Part shown: in pieces, positions 7,394 through 15,223 of the stretch | How positions within the stretch are numbered: position 1 is the stretch's first letter | Layout: each line of letters starts with the position of its first letter | NCBI GenBank assembly: GCA_964474355.1 | Contig: CAYYSY010000171.1 | Coordinates: forward strand, 1-18,322 | Reading direction: 5' to 3' | Length of the DNA stretch: 18,322 nucleotides | Source of the DNA: CAYYSY01 sp964474355 | Lineage (GTDB): Bacteria; Myxococcota_A; UBA9160; UBA4427 | The notes under the pieces: generated by a model | Seen by the model: only the letters and a program-made list of their open reading frames with translations | Databases searched by the model: none | Told to the model about the DNA's origin: nothing | Translations under genes and position numbers: made by a program

Positions 7394-7395
7394 GG

Positions 7396-7923
7396 CTACT
7401 CGGAGCGCTTCAGCATCACCTTCGTGACGAGCACGTAGATCGTGATGAAGAGCCCGATCATGCAGAGCGACGAGCCCGGGATCGCGACGAAGCCGAGCGA
7501 CTCCTTCGCGGCGCCGGTGCTCCCCATGCCGGGGGCACGCATCCCAGCGAGGAGCCAATAGACACCATAGAGCAAGGAGCCAGCGCCGAATGCGATGGCG
7601 CCGATCTGCTCGAGCCGGCCCGGCATGCCGATCAGCGCCACTAGCAGGATCGAGGCGAGGGCCGTGGTGCCGAGCGCGTTCGCATGCAGATGGGCGCGCT
7701 TGTAGTAGCTCCACGACTTGCTGACGACCTTGTTCATCGCGGCCTCGTCGCCGCCGTACGCCGAGTCGAGCACTGCCTCGCCGCGAGCTCGGAGCCCACC
7801 CTTGAGCGAGTCCTCGGCTGCGCCGAAGGCGCCACCCATGCCGAAGCCGAAGAGCACGGCGAGCAGTGCGAGCAGGAGGCCGGGTGCCAGCGGGTGCAGT
7901 CTCTCGACGGTGAAATCACTCAT
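7396..7923 (-). CDS. Unrecognised four-helix membrane protein with a His-x-His segment
   Basis: I do not recognise the family. ATG 7923 gives 175 residues. A longer in-frame extension upstream is Arg-rich and unlikely, and a GGGAG ribosome site lies about 6 nt before the ATG. Helices are visible at about 12-34, 78-100, 104-126 and 148-168. Between helices 1 and 2 lies a hydrophilic loop with many charged residues (38-76). Helix 2 opens with KRAHLHANALG (75-85), giving closely spaced His78 and His80, a pattern that can hold heme or metal in membrane helices; that use is inference. The tail KVMLKRSE is basic. It is convergent with DUF3556 and divergent from the periplasmic protein at 8154, 230 bp away. 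Confidence 0.8.
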   Translation of the reverse strand: MSDFTVERLHPLAPGLLLALLAVLFGFGMGGAFGAAEDSLKGGLRARGEAVLDSAYGGDEAAMNKVVSKSWSYYKRAHLHANALGTTALASILLVALIGMPGRLEQIGAIAFGAGSLLYGVYWLLAGMRAPGMGSTGAAKESLGFVAIPGSSLCMIGLFITIYVLVTKVMLKRSE

Positions 7924-8153
7924 GGGTCGCTCCCGAAGGTCCCGAAGGCAGCGGCGAGCTCGCTCGCGGTCGAGCCGTGATCGGCGCGTGTCGCTGGACC
8001 CTGTCGATGTGAATGCCTCGGGCGCAGTGTACATCCCCGGCCCGCCTGCAACGCATGGGATAGCCTCTGCGGCCCGGCAACACGGCAAGCGCGACCCGCG
8101 GCCATCGGCTGCCAGACGAGAGCGCGAGCCGGTGACTCCTCAGCGAGGTACAC

Positions 8154-8684
8154 GTGACGGAACGAGACGACTCGAGCTCTCCGAGCTTGCGATGGGCACT
8201 GGGCCTGCTCGCGATCGCGGCAGCGGGTGGCATGCTCTTCTGGGCAAGTCGTGGAGGCGACGAGGCCATGCGGACGACCACGACGGAGTCGCCCGCCGAT
8301 TCGAAGCAGGCGATCGCGCACGACGTGGACGAGCCCGTCCGGACCACGGTGAGCATCCCGGTCGTCGGCGCTCCGAAGGTGGTGATCCCCGGCGAGGGGA
8401 GGCTGAGCATCATGCTCGACGATCTTCGCGAGGGCAGCGCGTACGTGCTCGCCCTCGACATGCCCGACGCCGCGCGGGGCACGAAGCCCCTCGCGACGCG
8501 CATCGTCGACGTGGAGCGTCAGCGAGTGATCGACGTCGAGGGCGTCGCCATCACGGGCGCCGGCACGGGCGTGCGGCTCGAGATCGACCCCGAGTGGCTG
8601 GAGCCTGGCCTCTACATGATCCAGGTGAAGACGAACGACGAGACGCCCCTGCCCGTCCGCCGCTACGTGCTCGAGGTGCGGTAG
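8154..8684 (+). CDS. Single-pass membrane-anchored periplasmic protein, unknown function
   Basis: The 176-residue protein starts at GTG 8154, with GAGG 6 nt upstream. One N-terminal helix (about 12-31) follows a short charged head. The remainder should lie outside the membrane: a Ser/Thr/Asp-rich linker (34-62), then a beta-rich domain ending in LEPGLYMIQVKT (149-160) and YVLEVR. The pattern of alternating strands and the 'PGxYxxxV' turn resembles the extracytoplasmic sandwich domain at the end of some anti-sigma factors, but no zinc-finger anti-sigma domain is present. This resemblance is an impression, not a family call. It is followed by a GC-rich hairpin, and is probably monocistronic or linked by its promoter region to the divergent four-helix membrane protein. 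Confidence 0.8.
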   Translation: MTERDDSSSPSLRWALGLLAIAAAGGMLFWASRGGDEAMRTTTTESPADSKQAIAHDVDEPVRTTVSIPVVGAPKVVIPGEGRLSIMLDDLREGSAYVLALDMPDAARGTKPLATRIVDVERQRVIDVEGVAITGAGTGVRLEIDPEWLEPGLYMIQVKTNDETPLPVRRYVLEVR

Positions 8685-8709
8685 CGGGACGAGCGCCCCG
8701 CACGAGAGA

Positions 8710-8736
8710 GGCCCCGCCATCAGAGCCGGCGGGGCC
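8710..8736. terminator. GC-rich hairpin between convergent genes
   Basis: GGCCCCGCC (8710-8718) and GGCGGGGCC (8728-8736) form a perfect 9-bp stem with a 9-nt loop. It is 26 nt after the stop of the periplasmic protein and 33 nt from the stop of the convergent heme protein. The plus-strand flank CATCTTCGTCTCG is only weakly T-rich, so plus-strand termination is more likely but not certain. Confidence 0.6.
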
Positions 8737-8769
8737 CATCTTCGTCTCGCAGTACACGACGCGAATGCG

Positions 8770-11700
8770 TCAGCTCTTGCGCGCCTTCAGCACCTTGCGC
8801 CCGACGACCCCGAGCGCGCCGCCGAGCACCACGAGGCCCATACCCGGCAGCACCGGGACGGGGTTGGTGGCGCCCGGGAAGTCCTGCGGGTCATTCGGGT
8901 CGGTGCCCTGGGCCACCTCGTCGGGGTCGTCGAAGCCGTCGCCGTCAGTATCGGCGAGCGCCGGACTCGTGCCGGTGTCGTTCGCGTTCACGAAGATTCC
9001 CGTGCCCGTCTCGACACCGTTGGGCAGGGTGTCCTCGTCGCGGTCGATGCCCATGCGCGTCCCCGAGCCCGGGGGCACGGCGGTGTAGGTCAGGGTCTGA
9101 CCCGCACCCGCACCGTTCGCCTTCGCGCGCAGCGCCGCCTCGCTGATCGCGGCGCCGTTGACGTCGGGCTGATACGTACCGTTCGCGAGCCGCACGTAGC
9201 CCCGCTCGACGCCGCCCTCGACCGTCTTCACGACCACGTCGCATTCGGTGGTGACGCCGCCGAGGATGGCCGAAGCGAACACCGCGCCCGCACGCGTATC
9301 GATCAGCGTGATGCGGTCGTTGACGTCACCGACGTTGAAGTTCGCCGGTGAGATCGTGACCTGCTGGCCGACGATCGGGGCGAGATCGGTGGGTGAGGCG
9401 AGCACGAACTGCTCGAGGTCGCGCTGCTCGGCGTTGGTCAGATTGAATACACCGGCGCCCAGGAAGTCGAACACCGTCCCCACCGAGCCGTCGTGCAGGA
9501 TGCCGGTGCTGCGGACCTGCGCTCCGCCGTTCTGGAACATGCCGATCTTCTGATAGACGTTTCGGATGTGCGGCACCTTGAAGTGCTGCGTCTCGCCCTC
9601 GAAGCTCTGCTCGCCGCCGGTGCCGAAGAAGCCGTTCAGCGGATCGAGCGAGTGACAGCCGTCGCAGTCCTCGACGGTGTCGGTCGCGTTCGAGTCGAGC
9701 TGGCTGCACTCTGTGGTCCCCGGACCGCACGAGAACCAGTTGTCCTCGCCGTCCTGCTGATCTGCGGTGAGCGAGTTGTCGAGGTTGCGGATCGGGTTCG
9801 GGGGCAGCTGCACCTGCAATATGAAGTCGGTGAAGGCCTCCATGTCCCCCTGAGCGATCACACCGTCGTGACCGATCAGGCCCTCGAACGCCACGATGAA
9901 GTTCTTGAACGAGTGCACCTCGTCGCACGGCGCGTTGGTCGAGTTCGCCTGGGCGTAGCCCGGCTCGTTGCAGGGGTCGGTGCCGAAGAACCCGTCCACG
10001 CGGTCGCCACGCCAGTGCATGGCGCCGTTCGTGCTCATGCCGCGCAGGGTCTGCGTCGTCATCGGCCCCTTCATCGGGTGGAAGGGCACCGTGGGATCCG
10101 CGAGCTCCAGCAGCGGGTCGGGCTGGGGCTGGTTGTTGGTCCCGATGCCACCATCGGGGTCACCGAGGTTCCAGGCCAGCGAGTCGAAGTCCCCGAAGAT
10201 GTGGCAGCTCGCGCACGACGCCTCGCCGTTGCCCGAGGTGTTCAGCGCGTCATAGAGGATGGGGCGACCGTCGACCACCGAGGGCGGCTCGGGGTTGTGG
10301 AGCGCGTGGATCGCGGTGGTGAAGCCGGTGCCGAGATCGATCACCTCGACCGAGTTGTTGAAGCGCGTCGACACGTAGAGGCGGTTGTTCGGCTCGTCGA
10401 GAGCGATGCCGCTCGGTCCGCCGCCGATCGTGTCGAGGTAGTCGGCACTCTCGGCCGTCGGGTCGAAGTTCGCCTCGAAGGCCGGATCCTCGAGCTCGGA
10501 CTTCGTGAAGACACCGATCTTCGACGAGCCGAACGCCGCGACGTAGATCGTGTTGCCGTCGTTCGACACCACCGGCTGCAGCGGCGTCGCCAGGCTATGC
10601 GGCTTCTGCGCCTCGATGGCCGCGTGGTTGGCGCCCACGTCGGTGTGGAGCTGGCTGTAGTCGATGTGCTGGTTGAGGTGCTGCACGTCCTTGGAGGGCC
10701 CGGCCGGGTCGAGCACGGTGACGCGCGAGAGCGAGAGCCGCCCTTGCACCGTGCTCTCGCCGTGGACGCCCGGCCCCTCGAACTCGACCTCGTTGCCGGC
10801 GTCGGTGTTGGTCACGTAGACCTTCCCGTTCGAGGGGTTCACGACCATGTTGAAGAGGATCGTGCCGACCGAGCTGAAGACGGTGCCCTTCGTGAGTGTG
10901 TTCGCGTTCACGGCGAAGACGTCGTTGTCAGGGAGGTCGAAGTTGACGTTGCCGCTGCGGTTGTTGCCCTGCGAGTCGAGCCACTGGCCGCCGATCTTCT
11001 TGACGATGAGGCCGACGAAGGGCGCCGGGTCGCCCGCCGCGTTGTCGGGCGGGCCCGGAATGCCACTCGGGCCGAAGTTGTCGGGAACGGCCGTCTCGTT
11101 CAGCGCCGTCGTCTGGTTCCCCGAGTGAAAGGCCGCCACGTAAACGGTCGTGCCGTCGGTGGCCAGAGCGCGAGGCGTGTCGGAGAAGAAGGTCAGCACG
11201 TCGACCGGCGTGCCGCCGATCGTGTTGCCGAGGCTCGTCGCGTCGAAGACCCAGACGTCGGCGCGGTCGACGCCCGGGGTCGTGAGGCGCGGGTCGGCCG
11301 GGTTCGAGCCGCCGAAGACCCCCGAAATCGACGGATGGGTGCGGTGCTGACCGCGATGCGCCGTGGTAATGAAAGCGCGATCGCCCCCCGCTCCTGCGAA
11401 GACGATGTCCCGCGGCTCGTCGCCGACGAGCAGGGTGCGCGTCACCTGGGGCGCGCCGGAGAGATCGACGATCGAGACGCTGTCCGAGAGGTGATTCACC
11501 ACCCAGACCTCGGTATTCGTGCGCGCCGCCACGGCGACGGGCTCCATGCCCACGGGCACGGCGGCCGAGAAGGTGAGCCCCCCGCCACCGACGTCGAAGA
11601 TCTCGAGCGTGTTGTCGGGCGTGTTCACTGCGAAGAGCTTCGTGCCGTCGGGCGACAGCGTGATCGGCCGGACGTGGCCACTCTCGAACTCGATGAACGT

Positions 11701-11799
11701 GGGCTGCGCCCACGCCGCACCGGCGGCGAGAACCGCAGCGCCGACGAGCGTACTCAGGAAGGAGAGAAGGAAGGGGCTCGACCCACGACGGGCGGGCAT
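8770..11799 (-). CDS. Exported YVTN beta-propeller/di-heme cytochrome c peroxidase-like protein with C-terminal anchor
   Basis: The 1009-residue protein starts at ATG 11799, with AGGAGGT about 5 nt upstream. The order is: signal peptide 1-31 (cleavage likely after AWA); a YVTN-type beta-propeller about 35-500, with blades such as VWVVNHLSDSVSIVDL (98-113) and LYVSTRFNNSVEVIDL (474-489); and a di-heme module with CASCH (529-533), the KGPMTTQTLRGM...HWRGDR motif (577-600) and CDGCH (712-716). Met754 in VYQKIGMF is a possible distal ligand. Next come Asp-rich calcium-type repeats (919-931 and DTDGDGFDDPDE at 950-961), then NPVPVLPGMG, a hydrophobic helix and basic KVLKARKS. Known relatives (MauG/bacterial cytochrome c peroxidases) reduce peroxide or oxidise protein residues in the periplasm. 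The propeller could bind the substrate or electron donor. Fusion and anchor are seen; the reaction is inferred. Confidence 0.93.
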   Translation of the reverse strand: MPARRGSSPFLLSFLSTLVGAAVLAAGAAWAQPTFIEFESGHVRPITLSPDGTKLFAVNTPDNTLEIFDVGGGGLTFSAAVPVGMEPVAVAARTNTEVWVVNHLSDSVSIVDLSGAPQVTRTLLVGDEPRDIVFAGAGGDRAFITTAHRGQHRTHPSISGVFGGSNPADPRLTTPGVDRADVWVFDATSLGNTIGGTPVDVLTFFSDTPRALATDGTTVYVAAFHSGNQTTALNETAVPDNFGPSGIPGPPDNAAGDPAPFVGLIVKKIGGQWLDSQGNNRSGNVNFDLPDNDVFAVNANTLTKGTVFSSVGTILFNMVVNPSNGKVYVTNTDAGNEVEFEGPGVHGESTVQGRLSLSRVTVLDPAGPSKDVQHLNQHIDYSQLHTDVGANHAAIEAQKPHSLATPLQPVVSNDGNTIYVAAFGSSKIGVFTKSELEDPAFEANFDPTAESADYLDTIGGGPSGIALDEPNNRLYVSTRFNNSVEVIDLGTGFTTAIHALHNPEPPSVVDGRPILYDALNTSGNGEASCASCHIFGDFDSLAWNLGDPDGGIGTNNQPQPDPLLELADPTVPFHPMKGPMTTQTLRGMSTNGAMHWRGDRVDGFFGTDPCNEPGYAQANSTNAPCDEVHSFKNFIVAFEGLIGHDGVIAQGDMEAFTDFILQVQLPPNPIRNLDNSLTADQQDGEDNWFSCGPGTTECSQLDSNATDTVEDCDGCHSLDPLNGFFGTGGEQSFEGETQHFKVPHIRNVYQKIGMFQNGGAQVRSTGILHDGSVGTVFDFLGAGVFNLTNAEQRDLEQFVLASPTDLAPIVGQQVTISPANFNVGDVNDRITLIDTRAGAVFASAILGGVTTECDVVVKTVEGGVERGYVRLANGTYQPDVNGAAISEAALRAKANGAGAGQTLTYTAVPPGSGTRMGIDRDEDTLPNGVETGTGIFVNANDTGTSPALADTDGDGFDDPDEVAQGTDPNDPQDFPGATNPVPVLPGMGLVVLGGALGVVGRKVLKARKS

Positions 11800-12141
11800 G
11801 GGACACCTCCTGTGGCGCGTGCGAAGCGCGCGGGCGGGGTTGCCTGAAGCTGGATGGGATCAGGGAGAGACGAGCGCGGTCGAGCATCGAAGTCGATCTC
11901 CCCCAGGGGCCGCGACCCTGGGAGACATCTCACGCGCGATCGCGCACCCGATTGTATCCGAGAGGACCCGTACGGTGTGGAGAGAATCGTCTCCGGTGGC
12001 CGGAGCACCCCCCGACCCGATCGGAACGGCTGCCCGCTGCTGCTCGCGGCCCGACCGGGGGGCGCTCGGCCGTGGCCTCGGGGCGCCATCGCCCCCACAC
12101 TCGGGCGCCGGCGGCGCCTCTGACCGCGGAGGCACCCGAGC
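11800..12141. other. 342-bp divergent intergenic region with hairpins, a palindrome and a candidate minus-strand -10
   Basis: No gene is supported here. It holds the promoters of the heme-propeller gene (minus) and the BASS transporter (plus). On the minus strand TACAAT (11956-11951) is a good -10 candidate, but there is no convincing -35. Downstream of it are the 12-bp palindrome GCGCGATCGCGC (11934-11945) and a hairpin with arms CCCAGGG (11902-11908) and CCCTGGG (11916-11922), extendable past a 2-nt bulge, which would lie in the leader. GGAGA/TCTCC (11979-11994) is a smaller repeat. On the plus strand GGCGCC-3 nt-GGCGCC (12104-12118) forms a hairpin 9 nt before the transporter's ribosome site GGAGG (12128-12132). 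Confidence 0.5.
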
Positions 12142-13029
12142 ATGTACGAAGTCGCCGTCCCCGCGATCCTTCTCGCGATCATGATCAGCATGGGCATGGA
12201 GCTCTCGCTCGCCGACTTTCGCCGCGTCGTCGAGATGCCTCGCGCGACCCTGATCGGGCTCGCGGGGCAGATGCTGCTGCTGCCGGTGGCCGGCCTGGCG
12301 TTCGCGCACTGGCCGGGCTTCACGCCGACCATCGCGATGGGCATCGTGATCGTCGCGGCCTGCCCCGGCGGCGCGACCTCGAACCTGTTCAGCTATCTGG
12401 CGCGCGCCAACGTCGCGCTCTCGGTCACGCTGACCTCGCTCTCGAGCACGCTCTGCTTCGTCACGATCCCGTTCTGGATCGGGCTCGGCCTCGACCTCTT
12501 CCTGAACGAAGCCGGTGGCGAGACCGCACCGATCGACCTGCCCGTGGGCCGCATGGTCGTGCAGCTCTTCGTGCTCACACTGCTGCCCGTGGCGATCGGG
12601 ATGGGCATCCGCGCGCGCTGGCCGGAGTTCAGCGCGCGCATCCGTACACGGCTGCGCCGGGCGATGACCGCGCTCATGGCCGGGGCCCTCGTCATCATCG
12701 TGGGCAGCGAGTGGGAGTCGGTCGTGCGAGATCTGCGCGACGCCTCGGCCGCGGCGCTGATGCTGGTGACCGGCATGCTGCTCGTGTCGTACGCCGGAGC
12801 ACGCGCGAGCCAGCTCGACGATCGCGATGCGTTCACGATCTCGATCGAGGTCGGACTGCAGAACGGGGCGCTCGCCACGACCGTGGTCGTGGCCCTGCTC
12901 GAGCGCCCGGAGCTCGTGGTGTTTCCAGGCGCCTACGCCGTGCTGTCCTTCATCCCGGTCGTCGCGTGGACCTTCTTCATGCGCCGGCGGGTCGTGCCCG
13001 ATGCGATGACGGCAGACCCGGAGGCGTAG
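12142..13029 (+). CDS. Bile acid:sodium symporter (BASS/SBF) family transporter
   Basis: The 295-residue protein is almost wholly hydrophobic, with about 9-10 helices and the expected length for bacterial BASS proteins. The family signatures are present: CPGGATSNLFSYLARANVALSV (from residue 74), which is the first discontinuous/crossover helix and sodium-site region, and EVGLQNGALA (236-245), the second. The early segment ISMGMELSLADF (15-26) also fits. These inner-membrane proteins couple sodium entry to uptake of organic anions such as bile acids, pantoate or keto acids. The substrate here is unknown; the CoA-ligase/thiolase genes 7 kb away make a steroid-like or carboxylic acid plausible. 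GGAGG lies 9 nt before the ATG. The stop is a single base from the stop of the convergent esterase. Confidence 0.93.
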   Translation: MYEVAVPAILLAIMISMGMELSLADFRRVVEMPRATLIGLAGQMLLLPVAGLAFAHWPGFTPTIAMGIVIVAACPGGATSNLFSYLARANVALSVTLTSLSSTLCFVTIPFWIGLGLDLFLNEAGGETAPIDLPVGRMVVQLFVLTLLPVAIGMGIRARWPEFSARIRTRLRRAMTALMAGALVIIVGSEWESVVRDLRDASAAALMLVTGMLLVSYAGARASQLDDRDAFTISIEVGLQNGALATTVVVALLERPELVVFPGAYAVLSFIPVVAWTFFMRRRVVPDAMTADPEA

Positions 13030-13030
13030 C

Positions 13031-14074
13031 TCAGCGTCCTGGGTTCCTGCAAAAGTCCGAGACGCTGCGCGCCGTTTCGCGGCTGATCTCCGGGCAGAGC
13101 ATCGGCATGATCTCCGCGCCGTGCATCGTGCCCATCACCTGACGGCAGCGCGCCTCCACACCTTCGCGCAGCAGCAGCCGGTAGAAGTTCACGCCCTCGT
13201 CGCGAAGCGGATCGCACTCGTTCACGCTGATCATGGTCGGCGGCAGGCCGCGCACGTCCTCGCCCGTCGCGAGGCCCGGCCACGCGAGGGGGTTGCGCTT
13301 CTCGAGCTCCTCGATGCCGTAGGCCATGGCGCCGTTGTTGTTGTGGAGGTCGAGCATGATCCCGTTGTTCTCGATCGAAGACGGGTTCTGCTCGAGCGGC
13401 CACTCCCCGGCGATATAGGGACACAGCGCGTAGAGCCCGCTGATGAGGCCGGTCTTTCCCTCCCGGAGCAGGCGCATGCCGGTTGCGAGGGTGAGATTGC
13501 CGCCGCCGCTCTCGCCGGCGACGATGATGTGCTTCGGGTCGACGCCGAGGTCGGCCGCGTTCTCGACGAGCCACTCGACACCACTGACGCAGTCGTTCAG
13601 ACCCGCCGGATAGGGCGCGACCTCGGGCGCCGAGCTCGGCTGCGCGGCATTGCGAAAGTCGACCATCGCGACGTGCACGCCACCCGCGGCGATCAGCCTG
13701 CCCCAGGCGCGGTAGTTGCCCATGAAGCAGCTCATCACCTGCATCCCACCACCATGGATGTAGTACACGCAGGGCAGCGGCTCCGCCGACTCGTGCCGGA
13801 TGAACTGGACCTTGATCGTGTTGCCGTCGGGCTTCGAGACGAACTCGAGCGGCTCGGTCGTGAGCCCGTCCGAGGGTGCGACCTCTTCCGTGTCGCACAC
13901 CTCCATGAAGCCAACCATGCCTTCCATGGCCTGCAGCGCCTCGGGCGTGTTCATGCGCTCGAGTAGCTCTTCGCGGCTCGCGACGTCTTCGGCGGGGGGC
14001 ATGTTCAAGAGGCCCAGCACGGCGCGAATGCGGGGATCGAGCCTCGGGTCTTCTGCGGGGTTCTTCGCGGTCAC
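13031..14074 (-). CDS. HSL-family alpha/beta hydrolase (carboxylesterase)
   Basis: I choose GTG 14074, with GGAGA 7 nt upstream, giving 347 residues. Longer in-frame starts would run into the divergent gene. The fold is the hormone-sensitive-lipase type: oxyanion motif HGGG (107-110), nucleophile Ser189 in GESGGG, acid Asp288 in NECDPLRDEG and base His318 in MHGAE. There is no signal peptide, so it should act in the cytoplasm on small esters. Typical substrates are short acyl, aryl or terpenoid esters. The N-terminal 80 residues are helical (DPRIRAVLGLLNMPP) and probably form the cap. It is convergent, 1 nt from the BASS transporter stop, and divergent from the DUF898-M48 pair. A detoxification or ester-carbon-use role is inference. 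Confidence 0.92.
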   Translation of the reverse strand: MTAKNPAEDPRLDPRIRAVLGLLNMPPAEDVASREELLERMNTPEALQAMEGMVGFMEVCDTEEVAPSDGLTTEPLEFVSKPDGNTIKVQFIRHESAEPLPCVYYIHGGGMQVMSCFMGNYRAWGRLIAAGGVHVAMVDFRNAAQPSSAPEVAPYPAGLNDCVSGVEWLVENAADLGVDPKHIIVAGESGGGNLTLATGMRLLREGKTGLISGLYALCPYIAGEWPLEQNPSSIENNGIMLDLHNNNGAMAYGIEELEKRNPLAWPGLATGEDVRGLPPTMISVNECDPLRDEGVNFYRLLLREGVEARCRQVMGTMHGAEIMPMLCPEISRETARSVSDFCRNPGR

Positions 14075-14119
14075 GTTCGCGTCTCCATTCACGATTCGGG
14101 GTCCGGCCGAGACGCTACC

Positions 14120-14129
14120 AGTATATGAT
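14120..14129. promoter_or_regulatory. Overlapping divergent -10 candidates
   Basis: The AT-rich patch AGTATATGAT carries TATACT on the minus strand (14125-14120) and TATGAT on the plus strand (14124-14129), each a 5/6 match to TATAAT. They sit about 46 nt from the esterase GTG and 34 nt from the DUF898 ATG. No good -35 element is seen for either, so one sigma factor choice or an activator may decide direction. Function is inferred. Confidence 0.45.
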
Positions 14130-14162
14130 GCGCCCGTCCGCAGCGGCCCCGGAGGCGAGCCC

Positions 14163-15221
14163 ATGAGCGAAGCGTTCTCGATCGGCCAGCCGGCCACCGA
14201 GCCGATCGAGCAGATGCACGGCTTCGACTTCACGGGCAGCGCGGGCGAGTTCTTCCGCATCTGGATCGTCAACATCAGCCTGACGGTGCTGACCCTCGGC
14301 ATCTACTCCGCCTGGGCCAAGGTGCGAACCTCACGCTACTTCGCGGCGAACACGCACCTGGCCGGCGCGTCGTTCGACTACCTGGCGGATCCGATCGCGA
14401 TCCTCAAAGGGCGCGCGATCGTCGTCGGCCTGCTGCTCGCCTACTCCATGGCCAGCGCACTCTCGCCTCTCATCCAGGCGCCGCTCGGCATCGCGCTCGC
14501 GCTCGGGCTTCCCTGGGCGATCAGCCGCTCGCTCGCCTTCCGGGCGTACAACACCGCCTGGCGGAACATCCGCTTCGCCTTCGGCGGGACCTACGGCGAA
14601 GCCTTCATCTGCTACCTCGTATTGCCCTTCGTCGGGCTGATCCCTCTCGGTCTCGGCTACCCCTATGCCGTCTTCGCGCAGCGCCGCTTCATGGTCGACA
14701 ACGCCGCGTTCGGCACGACTCGCCTCCGCTACGGATCGACTCCCGGCCGCTTCTACGCGATGTTCGCCACGCTCGGGGTGCTGGGCGTCGCCGGCCTACT
14801 GGCGATTCTCGTCCTGTCCCGCATGGTCGAGCCCCTCCTGACCGACCTGGTCGGGGAGTCGGGCACCGCAGCCGTGCTGGCCCTGCTGATGATCCCCCTC
14901 TACTTCTCGCTCTTCGCGTTCTACTCCGCGCAGATCGCGAACCTGACCTACGACGGTGCGTGGCTGAACGAGCACCGTGTCGTCTCCCGCGTCCCTGCCC
15001 CCGGCCTGGCGTGGATCTATCTCAGCAACGGCATCGCGATCCTCGCCAGCCTCGGCCTGCTGATCCCGTGGAGCCACGTACGCATCGCGCGCTATCGGCT
15101 CTCGCACATGGGCCTCTTCGCACGCGGCTCGCTCGACGACTTCGCCGCTGCCCAGGGCGGGGACGTCAGCAGCCTGGGCGAGCAGTTCGGCGAGGCGTTC
15201 GACTTCGACCTGGGGCTCTGA
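14163..15221 (+). CDS. DUF898 (YjgN-like) polytopic membrane protein
   Basis: ATG 14163 has GGAGG 7 nt upstream and gives 352 residues. The DUF898/YjgN layout is clear: a short soluble head, FDFTGSAGEFFRIWIVN (21-37), then LTLGIYSAWAKVRTSRYF (43-60), and a second signature FRAYNTAWRNIRFAF (126-140). Helices run near 33-50, 84-104, 107-121, 146-170, 200-218, 234-256 and 282-302. The tail EAFDFDLGL is typical. The function of this family is not established. Two nt separate its stop from the GTG of an M48 metallopeptidase, a neighbour I know from other genomes, so the two are translationally coupled and probably work together in the inner membrane, perhaps in protein quality control. That role is inference. 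Confidence 0.92.
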   Translation: MSEAFSIGQPATEPIEQMHGFDFTGSAGEFFRIWIVNISLTVLTLGIYSAWAKVRTSRYFAANTHLAGASFDYLADPIAILKGRAIVVGLLLAYSMASALSPLIQAPLGIALALGLPWAISRSLAFRAYNTAWRNIRFAFGGTYGEAFICYLVLPFVGLIPLGLGYPYAVFAQRRFMVDNAAFGTTRLRYGSTPGRFYAMFATLGVLGVAGLLAILVLSRMVEPLLTDLVGESGTAAVLALLMIPLYFSLFAFYSAQIANLTYDGAWLNEHRVVSRVPAPGLAWIYLSNGIAILASLGLLIPWSHVRIARYRLSHMGLFARGSLDDFAAAQGGDVSSLGEQFGEAFDFDLGL

Positions 15222-15223
15222 GC

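Noticed and set aside
8026..8051. TTGCAG and TACACT as a minus-strand promoter for the four-helix membrane protein
   Set aside because: The spacer is only 14 bp and both hexamers are 4/6 matches, so chance is likely.
9493..11847. 784-codon plus-strand frame opposite the heme-propeller gene
   Set aside because: No hydrophobic or motif pattern. The opposite strand encodes a complete exported di-heme protein with signal peptide and ribosome site.
14075..14302. N-terminal extension of the HSL esterase
   Set aside because: It would overlap the DUF898 gene start and has no ribosome site. GGAGA precedes the GTG at 14074.
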